Assembly (NCBI GenBank): GCA_046081125.1
Contig: JBJTVH010000054.1
Coordinates: 1 to 64,000, forward strand
DNA: 64,000 nt
Reading direction: 5' to 3'
Source: JBEIFW01 sp046081125
Lineage (GTDB): Bacteria > Actinomycetota > Acidimicrobiia > Acidimicrobiales > Ilumatobacteraceae
Shown: in pieces, positions 1-8,171 of the stretch
Numbering within the stretch: the first letter of the stretch is position 1
How the letters are laid out: every line of letters begins with the position of its first letter
Made by a program: the position numbers and the translations under genes
The notes under the pieces: model-generated
The model's input: the letters and a program-made list of their open reading frames with translations, nothing else
The model's database searches: none
Told to the model about the DNA's origin: nothing

Positions 1-148
1 CGAGCACCTCGGCCGCCGTCCCGGCCGGAGTCGAGCGGGCGAGTTCGACGATCCGGCCGATCGCCGCGCGTGCGTAGGTGGGCCGGGCTCGCGAATAGGT
101 GGGCGCAGCAGCTGCGAATCCACCCGCAGCGACCGGGTCGACCGTCAC
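1..148 (-). CDS. SAM-dependent methyltransferase, N-terminal fragment (cut by window edge)
   Basis: An open frame runs from a GTG at 148 leftwards off the window, giving about 49 residues. The N-terminus contains FAAAAPTYSRARPTYARAA followed by IGRIVELARSTPAG and a valine-leucine strand about to begin. This matches the usual opening of small class I methyltransferases, where a Tyr/Arg/Pro-rich helix precedes the first Rossmann strand and its glycine-rich SAM loop. The SAM loop itself lies outside the window, so the substrate cannot be judged. The start is 10 bases after the stop of the MaoC gene on the same strand, so the two are probably co-transcribed. The call rests on the N-terminal pattern alone. 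Confidence 0.55.
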   Translation of the reverse strand, partial: MTVDPVAAGGFAAAAPTYSRARPTYARAAIGRIVELARSTPAGTAAEVL

Positions 149-158
149 GACACGCCGG

Positions 159-671
159 TCAGGCGTCCCAGACGTCGTCGCCGTAGGGGCGCTTGCGCAC
201 CGGGGCGGCGTCGGCCTTCCAGACCATCACCTTGCGCTTGAAGTAACAGACCTCGACCCCGTCCTGATTGAAGCCCTTGGTCTCGACCGTGACGATGCCA
301 CGGTCACCCTTGGACGACTCGCGCTTCTCGAGCACGCGGGTCTCGGCGTAGATGGTGTCGCCGTGGAACGTCGGGTTCTTGTGCTGCAGTGTCTCGATCT
401 CGAGGTTCGCAATGGCCGCACCCGACACGTCGGGGACGCTCATGCCGAGCACCAGCGAGTACACGAGGTTGCCGACCACGACGTTCTTGCCGTGCACCGT
501 CTCGTTCTGGGCGAACCACTCGTTGGTGTGCAACGGATGGTGGTTCATCGTGATCATGCAGAACAGGTGGTCGTCGTACTCGGTGATGGTCTTGCCGGGC
601 CAGTGCCGGTAGATGTCGCCGGGCTCGAAGTCCTCGAGGTAGCGGCCGAACGGACGGTCGTGGACGGTCAT
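159..671 (-). CDS. MaoC-family (hotdog) acyl-CoA hydratase, possible mesaconyl-CoA hydratase
   Basis: A 170-residue single-hotdog protein. The frame could extend upstream to 890, but the ATG at 671 is chosen because an AGGAGC ribosome site lies about 7 bases before it and the homologous sequence begins there (TVHDRPFGRYLEDFEPGD). The Trp-Pro-Gly-Lys-Thr stretch and the Asp...HHPLH segment in the first third resemble R-specific enoyl-CoA hydratases, in which an Asp/His pair adds water across an alpha,beta double bond. It is transcribed divergently from a long acyl-CoA dehydrogenase. In actinobacteria, MaoC proteins beside such dehydrogenases act as mesaconyl-CoA hydratase of the ethylmalonyl-CoA pathway, so that role is plausible. 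The substrate is inferred from context, not from residues. Confidence 0.8.
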   Translation of the reverse strand: MTVHDRPFGRYLEDFEPGDIYRHWPGKTITEYDDHLFCMITMNHHPLHTNEWFAQNETVHGKNVVVGNLVYSLVLGMSVPDVSGAAIANLEIETLQHKNPTFHGDTIYAETRVLEKRESSKGDRGIVTVETKGFNQDGVEVCYFKRKVMVWKADAAPVRKRPYGDDVWDA

Positions 672-762
672 GTGCGTGCTCCTGTGCTGCTCGGGCCGGA
701 CCGACGGACGGTACCGCCCGGGGCTTGGGAGGCCCAAGTGACTCGGCGGTAACCTGCGGTTC

Positions 763-2385
763 ATGACGAACGAGCAGATCGCCGTACCCACCTCCGCCGA
801 CCTGGTCGCCACAGCCACCGTGCTCGACGCAGCACAGGCCGTGGTCGACGCCGGAGTAGGTCGTCTCGCCAGGGACGGGATCGACACCAACCAGGTGCTC
901 GCCTACGACGTGGCCCACGCCGCTGCTGCGGTCATGGCCGCCCGGGGGCTCCTCTCCTACGGCTCCCGGGGTGATGCCGAGTCGCTGATCACTGCGGCGT
1001 TCACCGCCGATGCGGTGGCCGATCTCGTCGGGAAGGTCTTCGGTCGAGAGGCCGAGTGGGGGGTGTCCCCGACGGCGCTGGATGCCACCCGTGAGTTCGT
1101 CGCCAGCTTCAGGGACCCGGCGTTCTTGGCGTCGCTGGCCGACACCGACGGTCCCCGCGGCCTGACCGACGACTTCGAGCTCGTCCAGGACACGTTCCGC
1201 CGTTTCGCCGAGGAGCAACTCGTCCCGATCGCCGAGCACATCCACCGCGAGAACGACGACATCCCCGATGACATCATCTCCGGGCTGGCCGAGATGGGTG
1301 CGTTCGGGCTGTCGATCGCCGAGGAGTACGGCGGCTTCGCCTCAGGCGACGAGTCCGACTACATCGGCATGGTCGTCGCCACCGAGGAGTTGAGCCGGGG
1401 CTCGCTCGGCGCCGGCGGCTCGCTGATCACCCGCCCCGAGATCCTCGCCCGCGCCCTCGAGGCCGGGGGGACCGAGGAGCAGAAGCACGAGTGGCTGCCG
1501 AGGCTCGCCACCGCCGAGGTGATGAACGCCGTGGCCGTGACCGAGCCCGACTACGGCTCCGACGTCGCCGGGCTCAAGGTGACCGCCACCCCGGCCGCCG
1601 GCGCCGACGGTTCCCCGGGCTACGTGATCAACGGCGTGAAGACGTGGTGCACGTTCGGCGCCCGGGCCAACGTGCTCATGCTCCTGGCCCGCACCGACCC
1701 GGACCGCTCGAAGACGCACCGGGGCCTGTCGCTGTTCATCGTGCCAAAGCCGATCGCCGACGGCCACGGGTTCGCCTTCACCCAGGAGGGCACCGGCGGG
1801 AAGCTCGAGGGCCGCCCGATCGACACCTTGGGCTATCGGGGCATGCACTCCTACGAGATCGCCTTCGACGGCTGGTGGGTGCCCGAGGCGAATCTGATCG
1901 GCGGAACCGACGGCCTCGGGAAGGGCTTCTACCTCCAGATGGAGGGCTTCGAAAACGGCCGCCTGCAGACCGCAGCCCGCGCCGCCGGCGTCATGCAGGC
2001 GGCCTACGAAGCCGCGCTCGACTACGCCGTCAACCGGGTCGTGTTCGGCCGGTCGATCGCCGAGTACCAACTCACGCGGGTGAAGCTCGCACGCATGGCG
2101 GTGCTCATCCAGGCCAGCCGGCAGTTCATGTACGAGGTCGCCACGCTGTTGGCGAAGGGCCAGGGAGCGATGGAGGCCTCGATGGTCAAGGCCTACGTCT
2201 GCAAGGCGGCCGAGTGGGTGACGCGCGAAGCGCTGCAGATCCACGGCGGATACGGCTACGCCGAGGAATACCCGGTCAGCCGCCTCTACGTCGACGCTCG
2301 GGTGCTGTCGATCTTCGAGGGGGCCGACGAGACGCTCTGCCTCAAGGTGATCGCCCGCCGCCTGGTGGACGGCGCAGCGTCCTGA
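763..2385 (+). CDS. Acyl-CoA dehydrogenase with N-terminal extension, (2S)-methylsuccinyl-CoA dehydrogenase-like
   Basis: A 540-residue flavoprotein, clearly longer than the usual 380-400. Residues 1 to about 133 form an Ala-rich helical extension, and the acyl-CoA dehydrogenase fold starts near LTDDFELVQDTFRRFAEE. Visible family motifs are the AVTEPDYGSDVAG flavin-binding loop, the middle beta domain and the C-terminal ALQIHGGYGYAEEYPVSRLY. IFEGADETL carries Glu519 at the medium-chain-type catalytic-base position. An extension of this size is a hallmark of methylsuccinyl-CoA dehydrogenase, which makes mesaconyl-CoA, and the divergent neighbour is a MaoC hydratase that could take the next step. 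A general long-chain dehydrogenase with a fused helical domain remains possible. Its 3' end faces a HAD gene 4 bases away. Confidence 0.85.
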   Translation: MTNEQIAVPTSADLVATATVLDAAQAVVDAGVGRLARDGIDTNQVLAYDVAHAAAAVMAARGLLSYGSRGDAESLITAAFTADAVADLVGKVFGREAEWGVSPTALDATREFVASFRDPAFLASLADTDGPRGLTDDFELVQDTFRRFAEEQLVPIAEHIHRENDDIPDDIISGLAEMGAFGLSIAEEYGGFASGDESDYIGMVVATEELSRGSLGAGGSLITRPEILARALEAGGTEEQKHEWLPRLATAEVMNAVAVTEPDYGSDVAGLKVTATPAAGADGSPGYVINGVKTWCTFGARANVLMLLARTDPDRSKTHRGLSLFIVPKPIADGHGFAFTQEGTGGKLEGRPIDTLGYRGMHSYEIAFDGWWVPEANLIGGTDGLGKGFYLQMEGFENGRLQTAARAAGVMQAAYEAALDYAVNRVVFGRSIAEYQLTRVKLARMAVLIQASRQFMYEVATLLAKGQGAMEASMVKAYVCKAAEWVTREALQIHGGYGYAEEYPVSRLYVDARVLSIFEGADETLCLKVIARRLVDGAAS

Positions 2386-2389
2386 GGGT

Positions 2390-3121
2390 TCACGCCGGGC
2401 GACGGGCCAGGTAATCGGTGAGGTCGTGCAGCGACCGGATCCGGATGCATCCCGGTTGGTCGTGATCGTCGTGCGGATCGAGCAGGAACGGGACCATCCC
2501 GGCGGCGCGTGCCCCGCCCACGTCGTTGCGAACGCTGTCCCCCACGTAACCGACGCGGTGTGCCGGAAGGCCGATTGCGGCGAGCGCCGGTGAGAAGATC
2601 GCCGGGTCGGGCTTGGCGATTCCGACCACCTCGGAGTCGATCACGCAGGCCACGGGCACCCCACCGCCCGGCCCGACCTGGCACACACCTTGATGCGCAA
2701 GGGTCGCCTCGACCTGCCCCGAGGCATTGGAGACGACGCCGATCGGCACTCCGGCTCGATGGAGACGCCAGAGCGCAGCCACGGACTCGAGCAGCGGTCG
2801 ACGCCACAGGAACGGAGAGAAGAGCCGACCGAGCGCCTCGGCTGCCGCCTCGACGGTTGCGTCGTCGACGCCACACGTCCGTGCCACGGCACGCCGATAC
2901 GCCGGCCAGTCGTCCACGTCGGCGCTCGCGGCGGCCTGGGCGGCCATCCCGGCGTAATGGGCCCGGATACACCGGGCGTCACCCGGTGACACACCGAAGG
3001 GCTCGAGTTGCTGACGGACCGCCAGCGGGTCCGGGACGATCAACACGCCCCCGGCATCGAACAGCACGGCGTCGACGGTGGGCGCAACGGCGGGCTCGGC
3101 AGTCGGCGGGGAGTCGGGCAC
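2390..3121 (-). CDS. HAD-superfamily hydrolase (subfamily IA type)
   Basis: A 243-residue haloacid-dehalogenase-fold protein, probably a small-molecule phosphatase. Motif I reads VDAVLFDAGGVLI, keeping the nucleophilic Asp, but the second Asp that acts as acid/base in phosphatases is replaced by Gly, as in a subset of family IA members. Motif II is VVSNAS, motif III the Lys of IAKPDPAIF and motif IV GDSVRND. A helical cap of about 80 residues sits between motifs I and II. It ends 4 bases from the convergent acyl-CoA dehydrogenase and is the last gene of a minus-strand run beginning with gpsA. Because motif I lacks the second Asp, phosphatase activity is uncertain. No substrate can be inferred. 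Confidence 0.85.
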   Translation of the reverse strand: MPDSPPTAEPAVAPTVDAVLFDAGGVLIVPDPLAVRQQLEPFGVSPGDARCIRAHYAGMAAQAAASADVDDWPAYRRAVARTCGVDDATVEAAAEALGRLFSPFLWRRPLLESVAALWRLHRAGVPIGVVSNASGQVEATLAHQGVCQVGPGGGVPVACVIDSEVVGIAKPDPAIFSPALAAIGLPAHRVGYVGDSVRNDVGGARAAGMVPFLLDPHDDHDQPGCIRIRSLHDLTDYLARRPA

Positions 3122-3166
3122 GGCGCGGAGGCTAGGCGCACCAGTGCGGATCTCGGGCTGCGGCCA

Positions 3167-3757
3167 TCACCATGACGAACCCGTGGCGAGCACAGCCGCC
3201 TGGCCGGTGCACGGGCTTCCCCGGCCGTAGGCACGCCCGGTCCCCGGGCGCTCGGTGAGGTACCAACAGGTCCCTGCGCCATCCGGCGTGGCGAGACCGA
3301 GGACGTCAGGCGTGACGAACACCGAAACTTCCCCCGGCTCGTTCGCTCCATCGCCACCCTCGAGCAGCGCAGTGACGTCGACGGCCACGCCGGCGAGGGC
3401 GTCGACGGTCAACCGGCTCCGACCCTCCGCCTGCGCCAGCATCCCCGCAGCTTCGACAAGTCCGAGCAACCGCGCCTGTGCCGCCGTACCGCCGGTCGCC
3501 GGCACCTCGAGGACCCGGGTCACGATGCTCGCCGGAACGTTCGGCACCGGGAGCACGGTGGGAACCGTCGGAGCTGGCACGGTCACCCCGGGCGGCAGAA
3601 GCACCGGTCGGTCGTCTCGGATGTGCAGCGACATCGACAGCGGCAAGCCCAGAGCCCCCAGCATCCCGAGCGGGATCAACACGACACGGCGGCCCATGAC
3701 GGGACGCATCGGCCATTCGGCCGGGCCATTCCAGATTCCGCCCGGACGTGCAGCCAC
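3167..3757 (-). CDS. Hypothetical membrane-anchored extracytoplasmic protein, pilin-like C-terminus
   Basis: Up to 196 residues. A short positively charged N-terminus (MGRR) precedes a hydrophobic segment (VVLIPLGMLGALGLPLSM), predicting a signal anchor, and then a Pro/Val-rich linker. The C-terminal third ends GTCWYLTERPGTGR...YGRGSPCTG, with two Cys bracketing a Tyr-Gly turn. This resembles the disulphide-closed tail of actinobacterial pseudopilins, but no prepilin peptidase site is visible, so that likeness is weak inference. The start is uncertain: the GTG at 3757 and the ATGs at 3709 and 3697 are all in frame, and the last two put the membrane segment closer to the N-terminus. It lies 21 bases after a TetR gene on the same strand. 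Function unknown. Confidence 0.6.
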   Translation of the reverse strand: MAARPGGIWNGPAEWPMRPVMGRRVVLIPLGMLGALGLPLSMSLHIRDDRPVLLPPGVTVPAPTVPTVLPVPNVPASIVTRVLEVPATGGTAAQARLLGLVEAAGMLAQAEGRSRLTVDALAGVAVDVTALLEGGDGANEPGEVSVFVTPDVLGLATPDGAGTCWYLTERPGTGRAYGRGSPCTGQAAVLATGSSW

Positions 3758-3778
3758 TCCCGGGGTGAGCGTGGTCGC

Positions 3779-4486
3779 TCAGTCGCGTTGATCTGCCGAC
3801 CGGGGGCTGCCTGCGCCCCCAGCGCTGCGGGATTCGAGCAGCCAGCGCAACAGCGACACCTGCGTGGAGGCCCAGACGTCGAGCAGACGGCAGTCGTCGA
3901 TGCCCCCCGGGCTCTCACCGAGGAGCCAGGCGACTGCCCGCGCGTGGAACAGGGGCGCAAAGGCGAGGTAGACGGCGACCGGGAGATCGACCCGGTCGGT
4001 ATCGACGCCCCGGCGGCGTAGCCAAGCGTCGAAGACCTCGGCGACGGCGTCGTAGTTCGACCGGGCGAATTGGTGCGCAAGATCGGCCAGTTCGGGCACT
4101 TCGTGGCGGCTCACGCCGGCTTCTCGGAGCACGACGGTGGACGCGTCGGCCACCTCGTCGGCGAAGGCGAGTACCGCCGATCCCAGCGATCGGTACGCGT
4201 GGACCAGGTCGCCGCCGTCGAGGGCGGCGTCGAGCCCAGCAACCCCATCCGTCACGACGGCCCGGAAGCTGGTGGCTCGACCGACGAGCTCGGTGACGCC
4301 GTCGGCGAGCAGTCGCCGCTTGCTCGGGAAGTACCGGAACGCGCCACCGGATCCCGGCGCCAGTCCGGCTGCCCGCTCGATGTCGGCCGTTCGCGTCCCG
4401 TCGAACCCCTGGCGCGCGAACAGGGCGGTGGCCTCCCGGATCAGGCGGTCCCGTGTGGTGCAGTTCGGCTCGGGTCGCCTGCTCAT
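3779..4486 (-). CDS. TetR-family transcriptional regulator
   Basis: A 235-residue protein starting at the ATG at 4486. The frame is open further upstream, but the winged-helix region begins directly after this start, as is usual. The N-terminal 50 residues hold the TetR helix-turn-helix: TTRDRLIREATALFARQGFDG, TADIERAAGLAPG, FRYFPSKRRLLADGV. The remaining 180 residues are helical and presumably bind a ligand, with an Asp/Ala-rich core. It lies 10 bases after an unrecognised 404-residue gene and 21 bases before a small secreted protein. It may act on this run or its own promoter, but no operator was identified. Ligand unknown. Confidence 0.88.
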   Translation of the reverse strand: MSRRPEPNCTTRDRLIREATALFARQGFDGTRTADIERAAGLAPGSGGAFRYFPSKRRLLADGVTELVGRATSFRAVVTDGVAGLDAALDGGDLVHAYRSLGSAVLAFADEVADASTVVLREAGVSRHEVPELADLAHQFARSNYDAVAEVFDAWLRRRGVDTDRVDLPVAVYLAFAPLFHARAVAWLLGESPGGIDDCRLLDVWASTQVSLLRWLLESRSAGGAGSPRSADQRD

Positions 4487-4496
4487 CGGGCGAGGA

Positions 4497-5711
4497 TCAT
4501 GCCTGATCGAGATCTCCAGGTGGGATTCCGAGCAGCGCCTCGCCGTTCGGGACACCCGACGACCACGTGAGGTCGATTCGAGAAGTGCGCAGCGTGGCTT
4601 CCACGGTCGATTCCCACAACAGGGCCGGGCGGGCGCCATGCCAGCGAACCGCGAGGCTGATCGCGCCGGCCCCAATCGGGATCCCGTAGGCATCGAGCGG
4701 CTGACCAAACCAGGACGCCGGGAGCCCGGCAAGCACGTCGAGCGCCTCTCGGGTCCGTCGGGCGAGGCCAGCAACCACTGCGGCGATCAGGCGCGGCCCG
4801 GGCAGGCCATCGAGCTGATCCGCCGGTGGCGGCGCCGCCCCCGGCGCGAGCCGAGCCCGCACCGCCTCGGTGTCGCCTGCGGCGCGGTCGTCGCCGACCG
4901 TGCGCGCGACATCGGCCGCAGCAGTGAGCGCCGCGTCGACGTCCCACGTCAGTAGGGCGTCGCGACGGTGCTGGCGGGCGAGCCGTTCGGCGGCGACGAC
5001 GACGTCGTCGAGAAGATCCTCGCCCCGTTGACCGAGCCGAACCCAGGTCTGCGCAGCGAGCAGGAACCCCACCGGATCATCCTCCGGCTCCCCTGGCCCC
5101 TCGAGCAGCACGGCCGACCGCGCTCCCACGAGGCGTTCGGACAGCGCTTCGTCCGGCAGAACCAGCCGGGGGCCGCGATCGACCTGGGCTCGCCATCCCC
5201 GCGCCACCTGCTCGGCGCTCGACACCGGCCCCGGTAGCGGGCCCCCGATCCGCCCGTCGTGGGCGAGCGCTACTCGCACGGACGTGCCGTGTCCGACCGG
5301 CAACGACATCGACCCTGCGGGAGCCCCGGTCCCGGCGAGCGCGGCGGGGACCGCCGGCCGGGAAGAGAGCAGGTCGTTGCGGGAGAGGACGACGGCGAAA
5401 CTGCGGTTCGACCGGTTCTCGATCTCGATGACGGTCAAACCGCCGTGGTCGGCCACGGCGTAGACGCGCTCCACGGCATCGCCTCCGGGCACTCGGACCG
5501 CCGTCTCGACCACCGGGGCACCGAGCAGCCGATGCTGCCGCACCGCCGAGGCCCCGGCGCCTGGATGGTGCCAGCGGTCCTCGGCCACGACCGCCCACGA
5601 CAGCGTCGCGCCGCCGTCGTGCGGCGTGACCGAACCGTCCGGCCCGACGGCGCCCCGCCACTCGCCGCCCAGCACGCCGATCGTGGTCATCGTCGCCGCC
5701 CGTTCACTCAC
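4497..5711 (-). CDS. Hypothetical protein, glycan-associated-like beta-rich N-terminus and helical C-terminus
   Basis: About 404 residues from a GTG at 5711, with an ATG at 5690 as an in-frame alternative. The GTG start overlaps the last 8 bases of gpsA, suggesting coupled translation. The first 180 residues look beta-rich (TLSWAVVAEDRW, ERVYAVADHGGLTVIEIENRS, SFAVVLSRNDL), like the N-terminal sandwich of bacterial glycoside hydrolases that also have an alpha/alpha helical half. The rest is mostly helices with Ala/Arg/Asp, and near the end AISLAVRWHGARPALLWE. I do not recognise the family and see no conserved acidic pair that would prove glycosidase activity. It appears to be a soluble protein without a signal peptide. 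Confidence 0.7.
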   Translation of the reverse strand: MSERAATMTTIGVLGGEWRGAVGPDGSVTPHDGGATLSWAVVAEDRWHHPGAGASAVRQHRLLGAPVVETAVRVPGGDAVERVYAVADHGGLTVIEIENRSNRSFAVVLSRNDLLSSRPAVPAALAGTGAPAGSMSLPVGHGTSVRVALAHDGRIGGPLPGPVSSAEQVARGWRAQVDRGPRLVLPDEALSERLVGARSAVLLEGPGEPEDDPVGFLLAAQTWVRLGQRGEDLLDDVVVAAERLARQHRRDALLTWDVDAALTAAADVARTVGDDRAAGDTEAVRARLAPGAAPPPADQLDGLPGPRLIAAVVAGLARRTREALDVLAGLPASWFGQPLDAYGIPIGAGAISLAVRWHGARPALLWESTVEATLRTSRIDLTWSSGVPNGEALLGIPPGDLDQA

Positions 5712-6708
5712 GACCGATCCGTTCGGCCTTGCGATCCCGACTCATCAGGGCGACGAGCGCGTCACGTGCCGTCCCGCCCCGATGACAGACCTCGACGACC
5801 TGTTCGGCGATGGGCATCTCCACCCCGCAACGAGCGGCGAGCGCTACGACCGACGGCGAACTCTTGACGCCTTCGGCCACCATCCGCATCTCCCCGACGA
5901 CCTCAGCGATGGTTCGCCCCCGACCGAGTTCGAATCCGACGGTGTTGTTCCGGCTCTGGCGCGACGAGCAGGTGGCGATCAGGTCGCCCATCCCGGCGAG
6001 GCCGGCGAAGGTGAGCGGGTCACCCCCGAGGGCTGCGCCGAGCCGACTCATCTCGGCGAGGCCACGCGTGATGATCGTCGCCCGGGTGTTGTCACCGAAC
6101 CCCATCCCTTCCGCCATTCCGGCGGCGATGGCGATCACGTTCTTCACGACGCCGGACACCTCGCAGCCGACCAGGTCGGCGTTGGTGTAGACGCGGAGGC
6201 GGTCGGTGGAGAAGATGCGCTGCAGTTCGGTTGCGATGATGTCGTCGTCGACGGCCACGACCGAGGCTGCGGGCTGGCCGCTCAGGATCTCCTTGGCCAA
6301 GTTCGGGCCGGTGAGCACCGCCACCGGGTGCCCGGGAAGCTCCTCGACCACCACCTCGCTCATTCGCTTCAAGGTGCCCTGCTCGAGACCTTTCGAGAGG
6401 CTCACCACCGGCACCCAGGGCCGCACGTGCGGTGCCGCTTCGGCCAGCACTGCCCGGAAGCCATGGGACGGCACCCCCATCACCACGACGTCGGCGCCGA
6501 CCACCGCCTCCTCCAGCGATGCGGTCGCACGCAGGGCGTCGGGCAGCTCGAAGCCGGGCAGATACGCCTCGTTGCGATGCGTGCGATCGATCGCCTCGGC
6601 GAGTTCCCGCCGCCGCGCCCACAGCACCGTGGGCGTGTTGACCGCTGCGAGCGCCGCGACCGTGGTTCCCCACGAGCCCGCCCCGATGACCGCAACCCGT
6701 ATCGCCAT
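5704..6708 (-). CDS. gpsA: Glycerol-3-phosphate dehydrogenase [NAD(P)+]
   Basis: A 334-residue cytosolic enzyme, standard length. It reduces dihydroxyacetone phosphate to sn-glycerol 3-phosphate, the backbone of phospholipids. The start at 6708 puts the dinucleotide-binding loop GAGSWGT at residues 9-15; the frame extends upstream but that part is antisense to cofC. Other landmarks are TGPNLAKEI, CEVSGVVKNVIAIAAG with the catalytic Lys, FAGLAGMGDLIATC and VAEGVKSSP. It is divergent from cofC, with 57 bases between the starts. The same gpsA / guanylyltransferase divergence is known in Mycobacterium tuberculosis (Rv2982c-Rv2983), which supports both calls. Confidence 0.96.
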   Translation of the reverse strand: MAIRVAVIGAGSWGTTVAALAAVNTPTVLWARRRELAEAIDRTHRNEAYLPGFELPDALRATASLEEAVVGADVVVMGVPSHGFRAVLAEAAPHVRPWVPVVSLSKGLEQGTLKRMSEVVVEELPGHPVAVLTGPNLAKEILSGQPAASVVAVDDDIIATELQRIFSTDRLRVYTNADLVGCEVSGVVKNVIAIAAGMAEGMGFGDNTRATIITRGLAEMSRLGAALGGDPLTFAGLAGMGDLIATCSSRQSRNNTVGFELGRGRTIAEVVGEMRMVAEGVKSSPSVVALAARCGVEMPIAEQVVEVCHRGGTARDALVALMSRDRKAERIGRE

Positions 6709-6765
6709 GGCGGCGAGGTTAGGCCGACCGTCCCGCCCGTTCGCCCTTGCCCGTAGGCTCACCGC

Positions 6766-7368
6766 GTGACCGCCGCGGTCCTGATACCGGTCAAGGACTT
6801 CCGTCAAGCGAAAGGGCGCCTCGCCGGTGCGCTGAGCGCGACCGAACGTGCGGCGCTCGCCCGGGCCATGGCATCGGCGGTGGTTCGGGCTGCGGCGCCG
6901 TTGCCGACCTTCGTCGTCTGCGACGACGACGACGTCGCCACATGGGCCGCCGCTGCCGGCGCGGCCGTGTTGTGGCGACCCGGGTTGGGGCTCAACGGCG
7001 CCGTCACCGACGGCGTGTCCGAACTCGCAACGGCCGGCTTCGAGCGAGTGCTCGTTGCGCACAGCGACCTGCCCTTGGCCTCGCAGCTCGCCCGCCTCGC
7101 TCCTCTTCCCGGCATCACCCTCGTCCCCGACCGGCGCGACGACGGCACCAACGTCGTGTGCGTTCCGGCGGGGTCGGCGTTCACCTTCGCCTACGGGCCG
7201 GGGTCCTTCCGGCGCCACCTCGCCAGCGCCCGTGCGCTCCGCGTCGCCATCCGGGTGGTGCGCGATCCCCATCTCGGTTGGGACGTCGATGTCCCAGCCG
7301 ACCTCGACCACCCGGCGCTCCAAGGAGGCATGCCATCGATCCCAACGAGCCCGGGCAACCGGGCATGA
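6766..7368 (+). CDS. cofC: 2-phospho-L-lactate / phosphoenolpyruvate guanylyltransferase of coenzyme F420 synthesis
   Basis: A 200-residue GTP-dependent nucleotidyltransferase (CofC, called FbiD in mycobacteria). It activates phospholactate or, in actinobacteria, phosphoenolpyruvate with GTP, the entry to F420 assembly. The GTG start gives AAVLIPVKDFRQAKGRL, the MobA-like P-loop with the conserved KxxxxAKxRL pattern. Other family marks are VLVAHSDLPL, VPDRRDDGTNVVCV and YGPGSFRRHL with the C-terminal Trp-Asp-Val-Asp (LGWDVDVPADL). Two luciferase-like oxidoreductases in the window may use the cofactor. The last four bases overlap the start of a PIG-L deacetylase. Which substrate it prefers cannot be told from sequence. 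Confidence 0.93.
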   Translation: MTAAVLIPVKDFRQAKGRLAGALSATERAALARAMASAVVRAAAPLPTFVVCDDDDVATWAAAAGAAVLWRPGLGLNGAVTDGVSELATAGFERVLVAHSDLPLASQLARLAPLPGITLVPDRRDDGTNVVCVPAGSAFTFAYGPGSFRRHLASARALRVAIRVVRDPHLGWDVDVPADLDHPALQGGMPSIPTSPGNRA

Positions 7369-8102
7369 CCACCACCGACCCGACGCTCGCCAAGGACCTC
7401 GCCGTCCCGTCGAGTGCGCTGGCGATCGGCGCCCACCCCGACGACGTCGAATTCGGGTGCGGCGGCACCCTTGCGAAGTGGGCCGCCGCCGGCTGTGTCG
7501 TGCACCATCTGGTGCTCACCGACGGCTCGAAGGGCACCTGGGACCCAAAGGCCGACACCTCGGCGCTCGTGCTCACGCGACAGGCCGAGCAGCGTGCCGC
7601 GGCCCGAGCGCTCGGCGCCACGGGCGAGGTGGTATTCCTCGGTTGGCCGGACGGCGAGCTCGACAGCGACCTGCGCCAACGGTGGCAAGTCGCCTACTGG
7701 ATCCGGGCGCTTCGTCCGCAGGTCGTGCTCGGGCACGACCCATGGAAGCGGTACCGGCTGCATCCCGACCACCGCCACGCCGGTCTCCTCGCCTGCGACG
7801 GCATCGTCGCCGCCCGCGATCCACACTTCTTCCCCGAACAGGGCGTCGCGCCGCATCGGCCATCAACACTCCTGCTCTGGGAGGCCGACACGGTGCACCA
7901 CGCCGAGGACGTATCGGCCTTCGTCGACGTAAAGCTGATGGCCATCGAGGCCCACGCCAGCCAGTTCGAGTCGACGATGGGCGCGCTCGACGAGGCGGGC
8001 TTAGAAGCGTTCCGCGCTCGGATCCGCTCCCGACTCGCCGAGCTCGGCGCGCTAGCCGGTTGCGCTGCGGCGGAGGTCTTCGCCCGGATCGACCGCATCT
8101 GA
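7365..8102 (+). CDS. PIG-L / LmbE-family zinc deacetylase
   Basis: A 245-residue protein starting at the ATG of an ATGA overlap with the cofC stop. The hallmark AIGAHPDDVEFGCGG lies at about residue 20-34, where His and the Asp pair bind zinc and provide the base, and HPDHRHAG carries a further metal-binding His. The family removes acetyl groups from GlcNAc-type substrates (MshB and Mca of mycothiol metabolism, GlcNAc-PI de-N-acetylase). The length suits a small deacetylase, while MshB and Mca are nearer 290-300 residues. Which substrate it uses is unknown. Coupling to cofC does not imply an F420 role. A strong hairpin follows 13 bases after the stop. Confidence 0.9.
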   Translation: MTTTDPTLAKDLAVPSSALAIGAHPDDVEFGCGGTLAKWAAAGCVVHHLVLTDGSKGTWDPKADTSALVLTRQAEQRAAARALGATGEVVFLGWPDGELDSDLRQRWQVAYWIRALRPQVVLGHDPWKRYRLHPDHRHAGLLACDGIVAARDPHFFPEQGVAPHRPSTLLLWEADTVHHAEDVSAFVDVKLMAIEAHASQFESTMGALDEAGLEAFRARIRSRLAELGALAGCAAAEVFARIDRI

Positions 8103-8115
8103 TCCGTGACGCGAG

Positions 8116-8140
8116 TGAGGGGGCCCGTCAGGCCCCCTCA
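8116..8140. terminator. Bidirectional hairpin terminator between convergent genes
   Basis: A perfect 10-bp stem, TGAGGGGGCC paired with GGCCCCCTCA, closes a 5-base loop (CGTCA). It sits 13 bases after the stop of the PIG-L gene and 31 bases before the stop of the convergent Ala/Lys/Pro gene, so it can serve both. No long T tract follows, as is common in GC-rich actinobacteria. Confidence 0.8.
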
Positions 8141-8171
8141 TTCGATCGTCCGACCCCAGCGGGCCGATACG

